A stretch of 64,000 bases of DNA from Lysobacter soli (GTDB lineage: Bacteria; Pseudomonadota; Gammaproteobacteria; Xanthomonadales; Xanthomonadaceae): contig NZ_QTJR01000007.1 of NCBI RefSeq assembly GCF_003382285.1, positions 186,001 through 250,000 of the forward strand, read 5' to 3'. Below the pieces are notes generated by a model that saw only the letters and a program-made list of their open reading frames with translations, was not told the origin of the DNA and searched no databases. Every line of letters starts with the position of its first letter. Position 1 is the first letter of the stretch. This document shows positions 1-7,804 of the stretch, piece after piece. The position numbers were made by a program, and so were the translations under genes.

Positions 1-97
1 CAACAACCTCAACCGCGCACTGGTGGGCATCGCCGACCTGCGCGGCGTCGCGTGGCTGATCCGCCGCGGCAAGGTCACGCGCACCGAAGAACTGTAG
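1..97 (+). CDS. Family 2 glycosyltransferase, C-terminal end (partial)
   Basis: Only the last 31 codons are inside the window, ending with TAG at 95-97. The visible tail contains NLNRALVGIADLRGVAWL followed by a basic stretch. This resembles the usual C terminus of bacterial dolichol-phosphate-mannose-synthase-like GT2 enzymes, where a KYG-x-x-NR-x-x-x-G-x-x-DL-x-GV-x-WL pattern is common. Such enzymes transfer sugars from nucleotide donors to a lipid carrier at the inner membrane. The next gene, a LAB_N membrane protein 12 bases downstream, is a frequent partner of these glycosyltransferases in Xanthomonadaceae, which supports the call. The catalytic domain is outside the window, so the assignment rests on the tail and the context. 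Confidence 0.6.
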   Translation, partial: NNLNRALVGIADLRGVAWLIRRGKVTRTEEL

Positions 98-109
98 AGC
101 GGGGTTTCC

Positions 110-451
110 ATGGAATACGACTTCATGAACGCCCCCATCGCGTGGCTCGAATGGACCGGGCTGCACATGTCGCCGTGGAAGATCATCGGCCTGACCGGCG
201 CGCTGATGTTCGGCGGCCGCTGGCTGGTGCAGTTCGTGGCCTCGCGCAAGCACGGCAAGCCGGTGATCCCGCGGTTGTTCTGGTACATGAGCCTCGTCGG
301 CAGCGCGATGACGCTGGCGTACTTCGTGTTCTCGCAGAAGCAGGACTCCGTCGGCGTGATCCAGAACCTGTTCCCGGCCTTTACCGCCGCGTACAGCCTG
401 TACCTGGACATCAAGCACCGCGGCTGGAAACGGGACCGGGCGACGCACTGA
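110..451 (+). CDS. LAB_N (lipid-A-disaccharide synthase N-terminal-like) membrane protein
   Basis: The product is a 113-residue protein with three hydrophobic segments at about residues 22-42, 53-72 and 83-101. The pattern GGRWLVQFVASRK followed by P-x-x-FWYMS matches the LAB_N domain, a small PQ-loop-like three-helix module that is found alone or fused to lipid A synthase LpxB. The stand-alone form usually neighbours a GT2 glycosyltransferase, as here, and is thought to take part in lipid-linked sugar modification of lipid A or other envelope glycans. The ATG at 110 follows a G-rich stretch (agcggggtttcc); a second ATG at 125 is possible. It is probably co-transcribed with the upstream gene. 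The exact biochemical role is not known from the sequence. Confidence 0.8.
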   Translation: MEYDFMNAPIAWLEWTGLHMSPWKIIGLTGALMFGGRWLVQFVASRKHGKPVIPRLFWYMSLVGSAMTLAYFVFSQKQDSVGVIQNLFPAFTAAYSLYLDIKHRGWKRDRATH

Positions 452-553
452 TTCTTCGGGATTCGGGAAAGCAGCCGGCGAAGGCCGGGATCCAGGTTCG
501 TAGCGCACGGCACTCCAACGCCGCCAGGCCACCTCACCTCCCGACCGTTGACG

Positions 554-587
554 CTCACCCCAACCCCTCTCCCGGCGGGAGAGGAGC
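554..587. repeat. Dispersed intergenic hairpin repeat (type A)
   Basis: An 8-bp perfect stem (CCTCTCCC at 566-573 with GGGAGAGG at 577-584, loop GGC) is preceded by CTCACCCCAAC. Nearly the same unit occurs at 33081-33119, and shorter relatives lie at 35126-35148, 44362-44387 and 45173-45192. A degenerate type B unit (GGCGAAGGCCGGGATCCAG) lies nearby at about 477-496. The rest of the 452-709 gap shows no gene. Confidence 0.75.
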
Positions 588-709
588 CAAGGCACCGCGA
601 CCCGCGTCACGCCCCGCCCGCAAACCGCCAGAATCCATGCCCTTGGGCCCACGCGCGAGGCCTCGCCGGGATGCGATGATCGGCCGGTTTTGATCGCACC
701 GGGGATCCC

Positions 710-2491
710 GTGAAACGACTGCTCCTGACCGCCGCGCTGTCGGCCCATCTCGCCCTCGTCTCGTCCGCCGCTTTCGCCGGCCCGGTCGACGACCGCTTCC
801 AGGCCATCTACGCGAAGGAATGGCAGTGGCGGCAGGCGGAGACCGGAAGCGCCGACGAGGACAACGACGGCTCCAGCGACCGCCACACCCTTCCCTCCGT
901 CGACGCCGCCAGCCAGAAGGCGCGGCTGAAGGTGTGGGACGACGTACTGAAGCAGCTCGGCGCGATCGACGTCGCCCAGCTCGACGCGCAGAACCAGGTG
1001 AACTACGCCGTGTACCGCGCCCAGGTGGAGAACCTCGCCGCCGAGGTGCGCCTGCGTTCGTACGAGATGCCGTTCAACTCCGACTCTTCTTTCTGGTCGA
1101 ACCTCGGCTTCATGACGCGTCGTCCGATGCGCACCGTCGCCGATTACGAGGCCTACATCGGTCGCCTGCGCGACGTGCCGCGCTACTTCGACCAGAACAT
1201 CGTCAACATGCGGGCCGGCCTTGCGCGCGGCTTCAGCGTGCCGCGCGCCGTGCTCGATGGCCGCGACGTCTCCATCGCCTCCGTCGCCGAGGTGAAGGAT
1301 CCGACGCAGTCGAATTTCTACGAGCCCTTCAAGAAGATGCCGGCGGGCATCTCCCCCGCCGAGCAGGCACGCCTGCGCGACGCGGGTGCGGCCGCCATTC
1401 GCGAGCAGGTCGTTCCCGCCTACGCGAAGCTGCTCACGTTCTTCCGCAACGACTACGTGCCGCACGCGCGCAAGACGCTGGGCGCCGAGCAGATGCCGGA
1501 CGGCAAGGCGTTCTACCGCCAGCAGATCCGCGAATACACCACGCTGGACCTTGGTCCGGAGGAAATCCACCAGATCGGCCTGAAGGAAGTCGCGCGCATC
1601 CAGGCCGAGATGGACGCGATCATCCAGCAGGTCGGCTTCAAGGGCAGCTTCGCCGACTTCCTGAAGTTCCTTCGCACTGACAAGCAGTTCTACGCGAACA
1701 CGCCGCAGGAGCTGCTCGATCGCGCCGCGTGGATCTCCAAGCGCGTGGACGGCGAGATCGGCAAGTTCATCGGCACGCTGCCGCGCGGGCGCTTCACCAT
1801 CGTGCCGGTGCCGCCGGACATCGCGCCGTTCTGGACCAGCGGTCGCGGCGGTGCGGGCACGTACTGGGTCAACACCTACGACCTGCCTTCGCGCCCGCTC
1901 TACAACCTGCCCGCGCTGACGCTGCACGAGTCCGCGCCGGGCCATGCGTTGCAGGGTTCGCTCGCGAAGGAACAGGGCGAGCTGCCGGCGTTCCGCCGCG
2001 AGACCTACATCTCGGCCTATGGCGAAGGCTGGGGCCTGTACAGCGAGAAGCTCGGCGTCGAGATGGGCATCTACCAGACGCCGTACGAGGATTTCGGGCG
2101 CCTGACCTACGAGATGTGGCGCGCCTGCCGCCTCGTCATCGACACCGGCGTGCACCACAAGGGCTGGACCCGCGACCAGGCCATCGCCTACCTGCGCGAC
2201 CGCACCGCACTGAGCGAGCATGAAGTGACGACCGAAGTCGACCGCTACATCTCCTGGCCGGCGCAGGCACTGAGCTACAAGCTGGGCGAGATCACCATCG
2301 TCCGCCTGCGCGAGGAGGCCGAAAAGGCGCTGGGCCCGAAGTTCGACGTAAAGGCGTTCCACGACGCGCTGCTGAGCGAAGGTTCGGTGCCGCTGCCGGT
2401 GCTGGAGCAGCAGGTGCGGGCATTCATTGCGAAGTCGGCGACCGTCCAGCCCGATGCCGGCACGTCAACCGGTGCCACGGGCCTGCGTTGA
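710..2491 (+). CDS. Exported DUF885 family (putative metallopeptidase-like) protein
   Basis: This 593-residue protein has a Sec signal peptide (about residues 1-23, ending SSAAFA). It carries the DUF885 family hallmark HESAPGH in a HExxPGH arrangement near residue 405, followed by GEGWGLYSE near residue 443. The HExxH-like element together with the downstream glutamate suggests a zinc-dependent hydrolase fold, and members are usually described as putative dipeptidases or carboxypeptidases, though the substrate is not established. Its length is typical of exported Xanthomonad members. The start is a GTG at 710; the SD element is weak (GGGGATCC). No operon partner is obvious; the next gene starts 48 bases downstream and may be co-transcribed. 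Confidence 0.85.
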   Translation: MKRLLLTAALSAHLALVSSAAFAGPVDDRFQAIYAKEWQWRQAETGSADEDNDGSSDRHTLPSVDAASQKARLKVWDDVLKQLGAIDVAQLDAQNQVNYAVYRAQVENLAAEVRLRSYEMPFNSDSSFWSNLGFMTRRPMRTVADYEAYIGRLRDVPRYFDQNIVNMRAGLARGFSVPRAVLDGRDVSIASVAEVKDPTQSNFYEPFKKMPAGISPAEQARLRDAGAAAIREQVVPAYAKLLTFFRNDYVPHARKTLGAEQMPDGKAFYRQQIREYTTLDLGPEEIHQIGLKEVARIQAEMDAIIQQVGFKGSFADFLKFLRTDKQFYANTPQELLDRAAWISKRVDGEIGKFIGTLPRGRFTIVPVPPDIAPFWTSGRGGAGTYWVNTYDLPSRPLYNLPALTLHESAPGHALQGSLAKEQGELPAFRRETYISAYGEGWGLYSEKLGVEMGIYQTPYEDFGRLTYEMWRACRLVIDTGVHHKGWTRDQAIAYLRDRTALSEHEVTTEVDRYISWPAQALSYKLGEITIVRLREEAEKALGPKFDVKAFHDALLSEGSVPLPVLEQQVRAFIAKSATVQPDAGTSTGATGLR

Positions 2492-2538
2492 CGCGGGACG
2501 GGTCACCTACGACAGTGGCCGTCATCAAGGAGGGATCC

Positions 2539-2814
2539 ATGCGTATCGCAACTGCCACGATGTTCGCCTTCACCCTGCTCGCCGCCTCGAGCGCGCAGGC
2601 CGCCGAATCGTATGCCTTCGGGAACCGGGTGCTGACGGTCGGCGACACCGCCGGCAAGCTGGTCGAGCTGGCCGGCTCTCCGGTCCACAAGGAGCCGGTG
2701 GAGAACAAGTTCGGCGCCCACGAGGCGGAGCGCTGGGAGTTCCGCCGGGACGACAAGACGCTGCTGGTGACGATCCGGGACGGCAAGGTTTACCAGATCG
2801 ACGAGGTCTACTGA
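2539..2814 (+). CDS. Small exported DUF2845-like protein
   Basis: The 91-residue product has a signal peptide (cleavage after about residue 22, SSAQA). The mature part is a two-strand repeat-like domain with the pattern V-x-TVGDTAGKL-x-x-x-AGSP, then WEFRR and VTIRDGKVYQI. This matches the layout of DUF2845 and BamE/OmlA-like small periplasmic domains, where a short helix after GD-T packs on a beta sheet. It lacks the cysteines found in many DUF2845 members. I chose the ATG at 2539 because a strong SD (AAGGAGG, 2528-2534) precedes it; a longer frame from TTG 2488 would overlap the upstream stop codon and disrupt the signal peptide. Function unknown. Confidence 0.7.
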   Translation: MRIATATMFAFTLLAASSAQAAESYAFGNRVLTVGDTAGKLVELAGSPVHKEPVENKFGAHEAERWEFRRDDKTLLVTIRDGKVYQIDEVY

Positions 2815-2871
2815 GGCCCCGGAGAGCCCAAGGTCGGCCCTTCCCGGCCTGGTCCCGCTGTGGATAAGTGC

Positions 2872-2900
2872 TTGCCCGGGACGCCGATCCCCGGCATAAT
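2872..2900 (+). promoter_or_regulatory. Sigma-70-type promoter for rpmB-rpmG
   Basis: A -35 box TTGCCC (2872-2877) and a -10 box CATAAT (2895-2900) are separated by 17 bases. Transcription would start near 2907, leaving a leader of about 180 bases before rpmB. The AT-containing -10 stands out in this GC-rich sequence. Confidence 0.55.
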
Positions 2901-3088
2901 GCGCGGCTCGCTGCGTCCGGTCTGTCCATCAGGACTCGACCGGGCGGGGTCCGGAAGCACGATTCCGTCCCGCCGCCGGCAGCCAGGATTTCACTACCCG
3001 TATCGTGCACCGCCTCCGGATGTCCGGGCGCGGAGGGGCCGCCGCCGCCCTGGCCAAGGGCGACACCCCAATACCTTTCGAGGTGCGT

Positions 3089-3325
3089 ATGGCCCGTATC
3101 TGCCAAGTAACCGGCAAGCGAACGACGACCGGCAACAACGTCTCGCATGCAATGAACAAGACCCGTCGCCGCTTCCTTCCCAACCTTCACGAGCGCCGCT
3201 TCTGGGTGGCTTCGGAGAACCGTTGGATCAAGCTGCGTGTTTCCAGTGCCGCCCTGCGCACCATCGACAAGAACGGCATCGATGCCGTCCTCGCCGACCT
3301 GCGCGCCCGCGGCGAGAAGATCTGA
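3089..3325 (+). CDS. rpmB: 50S ribosomal protein L28
   Basis: The 78-residue product begins [11 protein letters not shown] and contains [14 protein letters not shown] and a WI-x-LRVSS-x-ALRTIDK tail, diagnostic of bacterial L28, and it has the exact family length. L28 is a late-assembling protein of the large subunit near the E site. Only one cysteine is present (Cys5), so the zinc-binding CxxC pairs of the C-plus form are absent; this is the zinc-independent type usual in Proteobacteria. The ATG at 3089 is preceded by a GAGGTG SD. rpmG follows after 13 bases in the conserved rpmB-rpmG order, so the two are one operon driven by the promoter at 2872. Confidence 0.98.
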   Translation: MARICQVTGKRTTTGNNVSHAMNKTRRRFLPNLHERRFWVASENRWIKLRVSSAALRTIDKNGIDAVLADLRARGEKI

Positions 3326-3338
3326 GGAGAACTGACCC

Positions 3339-3503
3339 ATGGCTTCCAAGCGCGACAAGATCCGCCTGATCTCCTCGGCCGGCACCGGCCACTTCTACAC
3401 CACCGACAAGAACAAGAAGAACACGCCGAACAAGATGGAGGTCAAGAAGTACGACCCCGTCGTTCGCAAGCACGTGATCTACAAGGAAGGCAAGATCAAG
3501 TGA
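3339..3503 (+). CDS. rpmG: 50S ribosomal protein L33
   Basis: This 54-residue protein begins [17 protein letters not shown] and contains [10 protein letters not shown] and [11 protein letters not shown], typical of bacterial L33. No cysteine is present, so it is the zinc-free form. The ATG at 3339 is preceded by GAGGAGA (3324-3330), a good SD. It is the second gene of the rpmB-rpmG pair and is followed by a rho-independent terminator at 3605-3634, after a dispersed hairpin repeat. Confidence 0.97.
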   Translation: MASKRDKIRLISSAGTGHFYTTDKNKKNTPNKMEVKKYDPVVRKHVIYKEGKIK

Positions 3504-3547
3504 CGTGACGGCCCGATCGCGCTGCGCGCGATCGGCTTTGCCGGAAC

Positions 3548-3573
3548 GTCATCCCCGCGAAAGCGGGGATCCA
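3548..3573. repeat. Dispersed intergenic hairpin repeat (type B)
   Basis: ATCCCCGC (3551-3558) pairs with GCGGGGAT (3563-3570) around a GAAA loop, flanked by GTC and CCAG. The same unit, with ATTCCCGC arms, recurs at 20479-20504 and in inverse orientation at 20551-20577. Confidence 0.75.
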
Positions 3574-3604
3574 GCGCCTTCCGCTTGTTCGAAGCAACAA
3601 ACAG

Positions 3605-3634
3605 AAACCCCGCCGAAAGGCGGGTTTTTTGTTT
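3605..3634 (+). terminator. Rho-independent terminator after rpmG
   Basis: Stem CCCGCC (3609-3614), loop GAAA, stem GGCGGG (3619-3624), followed by TTTTTT (3625-3630). It is correctly placed about 100 bases after rpmG and oriented for the plus strand. Confidence 0.85.
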
Positions 3635-3710
3635 GCCTGCTTCTATACCAGGCGAGTGGCAAGCGCTACGGTCGCTTGCGCGCGGCTCGGCAACCCTCGG
3701 AACAGCATCA

Positions 3711-3741
3711 AAAAACTACGGCCCCTTTCGGGGCCGTAGTT
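3711..3741 (-). terminator. Rho-independent terminator of the TonB receptor gene
   Basis: A 12-bp stem AACTACGGCCCC / GGGGCCGTAGTT (3714-3725 with 3730-3741) has a 4-base loop. Read on the minus strand it is followed by a T run (AAAAA at 3711-3715 on the plus strand). It ends transcription of the minus-strand receptor gene that stops at 3759. Confidence 0.85.
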
Positions 3742-3758
3742 GCAACGCGCAATCGGAC

Positions 3759-6656
3759 TCAGAAACTCTGCTGGTACTTCAGGTACCAGAAGCGCCCGAT
3801 GTCGAAACCACCGTTGTACACGAAGCTGCTGTCCGGCTTGCTGTACATGATCGGGCCTTCATGGTCGAACACGTTGTTCGCGCCGACGGCCACCGTGGCA
3901 TTCCACGGCATGCGATAGGCCACCTGCATGTCGTGGAAGGTGTTCGATCCGACGTTGCGTACTTCCAGCGCGCGCGTGTACGGCGAGACGAAATCCGGCT
4001 CGTCGCAGGACTCGTCATAGGCGCAGGCCTCCTTCACGCCGGAGTAGTAGCGCATGTTCCAGTTCGCACTCCAATCGCCGTACGTCCATGCCAGGCCGAG
4101 ATTCGACCGCAGACGGAAGTTCGCACCGTCGTCGTCGGCCCAGCCATTGAGCTGTTCGACCGGGGTCACCGCCTCGTTGTCGCGCTTGTACTCGAGGTAG
4201 TCGACGTACGTCGATTTCCAGTCGATCTTGAACTGACCGAACGAAGTTTCCGGCAGGCGATAGCTGACGGCGAAGTCGTAACCCGCCGTTTCCTGATAAC
4301 CACCATTGATCAGCGTGCGCGTCGCATCGATGACTTGGTAGCGCTTCAGGACGTTCTTGCTCGTGCCGCCCGCGCGTTCGAATCGATCACAGGATGCGTC
4401 GATACCCAGCACGTAGCACTGGTTGAGGATCGAGGTGACGGTTTCAGCAGCGATGACATCGTCGATGCGGATCTTCCACCAGTCCAGGCTCATGTTCAGC
4501 CCTTCGACGAAGCTGGGGCTCCACACCACGCCGAACGTGTAGCTCTGGGACGTTTCAGGCATGAGGTTCGGATTGGAGCCGGACAGATACGTGTAGTTCG
4601 TCTGGGTACCCGGGCCCGTCGCCGGAACGCCGCCGGATGCTTCCTGGCGGAACGTCGACGGGATGCCATCGGCGGCGCAGCGCGCAGCCACGTCCGCGTT
4701 CGACTTCGCCGAACCGAAGCTGCTGTCGCACGGATCGGTCAGGTTGTCGAACGTGTCGGACGTGCCGCCGTACAGATCCGACACGGTCGGTGCGCGGAAG
4801 CCGGTCGCGTAGGTGCCACGGACCAGCAGGTCGTCGGTGGGCTTCCACTTCAGGCCGAACTTGCCGTTTACCGTGTCGCCGAAGGTGCTGTAGTCCGAAT
4901 ACCGACCCGCGACGTCGAACGTCAGCTCCTTCGCACCCGGAAGATCGGACAGCACCGGCACCAGGAACTCGAGGTAGACCTCATCCAGCGAGTACGAGCC
5001 GCTCGTGGACGCGCCGGCCAGATCGGTAGTCAGGCCCGACTGATCCATCGCATCCGGTGAGTAGAGTGCGCGTTCGCGACGATGCTCGAAACCGGTCGCC
5101 AGGCTCAGGTCGCCGGCCGGCAGCGTTGCAAGCACGCCCGACAGGTTCGCCGAGTACACCGTGGTGTCCGTATCCGACGTGCCATGGCTGGTCGGGAACA
5201 GGTAGTCGCGCAACGCGGCGTCCGAGCTGAGCGAACCGGGCGCGCTCATGCCGTAGGCGGCGAGCGGATTCCACGGGATGCAGCCATCGATGACCGCGCC
5301 CGGGGTGCCGCAATGGACCACGCCATCGGAACCGAGGAACGACGGGCCCACGGCATCGGCGACGCGAGGAAGGAACAGGTTGCCCGTGCCCGTCTTCACG
5401 CCCTTGTTCTGGTTATAGAGATAGCCGACGTCCCAGTCCCACGGCTTGTCCGCGATGTCGAAGGAGCCTTCGAATCCGCCTGTGAACCGGAAGGTAGTGA
5501 GCTCCGAAAGCGTCTGGCGCGGCACTTCCCACGTGCGACGCAGGAAGTCAGCCTCCTCGCCGATCGGGTTGAAGTAGCTGTCCGCCGCGAGGGGCGTGCC
5601 GTACGCCGCGGACTGGAACGGGTAGCCTGCGATCTGTTGCAGCGTCTCGCGATGCGTATAGAGCGCATCGGCCTTGAAGTGCACCGAGTCGGTCAGGTCG
5701 AAGCGGCCATTCGCGAACAGCGATGTGCGCTCCAGGCCCGTCTGGACGAACATCTGCTGGTTCGTGTTGGCGTAGTCGTTGAGCGGATCGGTGACGTGGA
5801 AGTCCGCGAAGTTCCTCGGATCGCCATCCGGGTTCACCGTCCAGCTGACGGCATCGCCGTCGATCAGCCGACCCTTCTGCGTCGTCGCGCTCCAGCCGTT
5901 GGCGCGGTATCGCCCCTGGTAGACGTCCGGCACCGGGTGGCTCGGGCCCATCCCGGATGCACTGAACGCCCGGTCCTTGGCCAACACCGGCTCTTCCTTG
6001 CTGTATTCGACGCCCAGCGCCACCGCGCTGCGATCGCCTGCACTGCCGAGCAGGAAGTTGTAGACCTGCTTGGTGCCATCGCCCTGGCCGTACTGACCCA
6101 GGTACGCGCTCGCCTCCGCGCCCTCGAAGTTCTTGCGGGTGATGATGTTGATCACGCCCGCGATCGCATCGGAACCGTAGATGGCCGATGCGCCGTCGGT
6201 CAGCACTTCGACGCGCTCGACGATCGAGGTCGGGATCGAGGCCAGGTCGGAGTAGCCGCCCGACGTGATGCCCATCCGCTTGCCGTCGATGAGCACCAGC
6301 GTGCGCTCCGGCCCAAGGTTGCGCAGATCCACGTACTGGCCGCCGGTTTCCTCACCCGACGACAGCGCGTCGGCGCGGCTGATCGCAGGAGAGCCGGCAG
6401 CGCTGATGTTCTGGACGATATCGGCGACGCTCGTGAAACCCTGGCGCTGGATATCCGCGCGGGACAGGCTGATCACAGGCTGCTGCGTTTCGATGTCGGA
6501 ACTGCGGATACGCGAGCCCGTCACCTCGATCTTGTCCAGCGTGGTCGCGTCCTTGCCGGAATCCTGCGCGAAGGCGAATGCCGGCGCGAGCGCAACGGCG
6601 ATGCCCGCCGGCAGCAGGCCGACGCGCACGGCCGTGCGCATGTTGCGATGCTTCAT
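3759..6656 (-). CDS. TonB-dependent outer membrane receptor
   Basis: The 965-residue product has a signal peptide ending near AFAFAQ (residue 31), then a TonB-box-like region DKIEVTGSRIR, a plug domain with VDLRNLGPERTLVLIDGKR and DGASAIYGSDAIAGVINII, and a long 22-strand barrel ending in an aromatic C terminus (YLKYQQSF) recognised by the BAM machinery. These receptors import iron complexes, vitamins or glycans using energy from TonB-ExbBD. The plug pattern is that of the large Xanthomonad/Caulobacter-type receptors; the substrate cannot be read from the sequence. It starts 30 bases after an AraC-family regulator on the same strand, so that regulator probably controls it. Start ATG at 6656 has a GGAGAG SD. 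Confidence 0.93.
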   Translation of the reverse strand: MKHRNMRTAVRVGLLPAGIAVALAPAFAFAQDSGKDATTLDKIEVTGSRIRSSDIETQQPVISLSRADIQRQGFTSVADIVQNISAAGSPAISRADALSSGEETGGQYVDLRNLGPERTLVLIDGKRMGITSGGYSDLASIPTSIVERVEVLTDGASAIYGSDAIAGVINIITRKNFEGAEASAYLGQYGQGDGTKQVYNFLLGSAGDRSAVALGVEYSKEEPVLAKDRAFSASGMGPSHPVPDVYQGRYRANGWSATTQKGRLIDGDAVSWTVNPDGDPRNFADFHVTDPLNDYANTNQQMFVQTGLERTSLFANGRFDLTDSVHFKADALYTHRETLQQIAGYPFQSAAYGTPLAADSYFNPIGEEADFLRRTWEVPRQTLSELTTFRFTGGFEGSFDIADKPWDWDVGYLYNQNKGVKTGTGNLFLPRVADAVGPSFLGSDGVVHCGTPGAVIDGCIPWNPLAAYGMSAPGSLSSDAALRDYLFPTSHGTSDTDTTVYSANLSGVLATLPAGDLSLATGFEHRRERALYSPDAMDQSGLTTDLAGASTSGSYSLDEVYLEFLVPVLSDLPGAKELTFDVAGRYSDYSTFGDTVNGKFGLKWKPTDDLLVRGTYATGFRAPTVSDLYGGTSDTFDNLTDPCDSSFGSAKSNADVAARCAADGIPSTFRQEASGGVPATGPGTQTNYTYLSGSNPNLMPETSQSYTFGVVWSPSFVEGLNMSLDWWKIRIDDVIAAETVTSILNQCYVLGIDASCDRFERAGGTSKNVLKRYQVIDATRTLINGGYQETAGYDFAVSYRLPETSFGQFKIDWKSTYVDYLEYKRDNEAVTPVEQLNGWADDDGANFRLRSNLGLAWTYGDWSANWNMRYYSGVKEACAYDESCDEPDFVSPYTRALEVRNVGSNTFHDMQVAYRMPWNATVAVGANNVFDHEGPIMYSKPDSSFVYNGGFDIGRFWYLKYQQSF

Positions 6657-6686
6657 TTCTCTCTCCAGATATCTGTTATGAGCGCG

Positions 6687-7670
6687 TTAAGAGCGCTGCA
6701 AAACCTTATGGCCCGGGTGCGCCGAGCCTGTTTCCCGGTCGATGCGGAGAGATTCGCGGCCTGCGGCAATGTGGTTTGCGCGAGTGGGAGCGCACATTTG
6801 CGCGCTTTGTCCTTCATCGCGCGGCGCACCGCTTCGGTAGTCGGACGCGGTCATGCCGAAATGCGCGCGGAAGCTTCGTGCGAAGCTGCAGTTGTTGTCG
6901 AAACCGCTCGCGATGGCGACCTCGCCAATGGTCATCGGCGTCGTCGAGAGCAGGTTCGCGGCGTGTTTCAACCGGAGGTTTGCGCACGCGGCCTGCGGGC
7001 TTTCGCCATAGAGGCGGTGGAACACCTTCGAGAAGTACCACATCGAGAACTGCGTGCGATCGGCGAGTTCGGCGATGCGGATGATCCGATCGCAATTGCC
7101 CTCCATGAACAGCCGTGCGCGCTGCATGCGTTCGAATACCTGCCGCTTGCGCGCGAGCGATGCCCCGGGGCACAGCGGGATGCGGCTGCGGTCATCGGCC
7201 TGCATGTCTTCCAGCTTCAGCAGCAGCGAACGCACGCGTGCCTGCTGGCCCGTGCCGCCGCCGACGCCATCGTGCTGGCGCGCGATGCGATACCACTGCC
7301 GTGCGATGTCGCGAGCCTTGTCCGGTGCGATCCGGCCCAGGCCGACGTGCAGGTCGAAGGTGCCGAAGCGCGTCATGGCCTTCAGCGCTTCGTCGGAAAT
7401 CCCCATGCCGATGCAGAGGCCCTGCGCATCGGCCTGCACCAGCGGCGCGGAATCGCGGGCGAAGGCGATCCAGTCGCCGGCGCGGAGGTAGAACCGCCCC
7501 TCCTTGGCCTCGATCCATGCGCCGCCGCGCATCTGGATCCAGATGGAAAGCTCCTGCCCGTGGAATTCCACGCTGCCCAGCCGGGAAGCACCGATGCAAC
7601 GTGCCCACTGTCCTTGCGCCGACCCGATGCGCAATAGTTGCCCCCGGTCGGCCCACTTTGCCTTATCCAT
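6687..7670 (-). CDS. AraC-family transcriptional regulator
   Basis: This 327-residue protein has an N-terminal ligand-sensing half with no strong identity and a C-terminal AraC double helix-turn-helix (about residues 175-280). The domain shows the second-HTH signature in IGEVAIASGFDNNCSFARSFRAHFGMTASDYR, with the usual G-F-x(n)-SF-R-x-F-G-x-P/T pattern. The residues after about 285 form a basic, low-complexity tail beyond the HTH, which is unusual. The gene is immediately upstream of the TonB receptor on the same strand and divergent from cls, so it likely regulates the receptor. The start ATG at 7670 is the most upstream one; the inducer is unknown. Confidence 0.88.
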   Translation of the reverse strand: MDKAKWADRGQLLRIGSAQGQWARCIGASRLGSVEFHGQELSIWIQMRGGAWIEAKEGRFYLRAGDWIAFARDSAPLVQADAQGLCIGMGISDEALKAMTRFGTFDLHVGLGRIAPDKARDIARQWYRIARQHDGVGGGTGQQARVRSLLLKLEDMQADDRSRIPLCPGASLARKRQVFERMQRARLFMEGNCDRIIRIAELADRTQFSMWYFSKVFHRLYGESPQAACANLRLKHAANLLSTTPMTIGEVAIASGFDNNCSFARSFRAHFGMTASDYRSGAPRDEGQSAQMCAPTRANHIAAGRESLRIDRETGSAHPGHKVLQRS

Positions 7671-7754
7671 GATTGTTCATTCCAATGTCTGGTGAAGGCA
7701 GGCTATGAGGACGGTCGCGTGCGCCTCTATAGGATTGATTCGCCGTTGACTGTT

Positions 7755-7778
7755 CGTGCCGGAGGTTGCTCCGGCACG
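7755..7778. other. Perfect 10-bp stem-loop upstream of cls
   Basis: CGTGCCGGAG (7755-7764) is followed by loop GTTG and CTCCGGCACG (7769-7778), a perfect palindrome 14 bases before the cls SD (AAGGAG, 7792-7797). There is no T run, so it is not a simple terminator. It could be an operator or a structure in the cls leader. Confidence 0.6.
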
Positions 7779-7804
7779 TGTCGGGATCCGCAAGGAGCGT
7801 TTCG

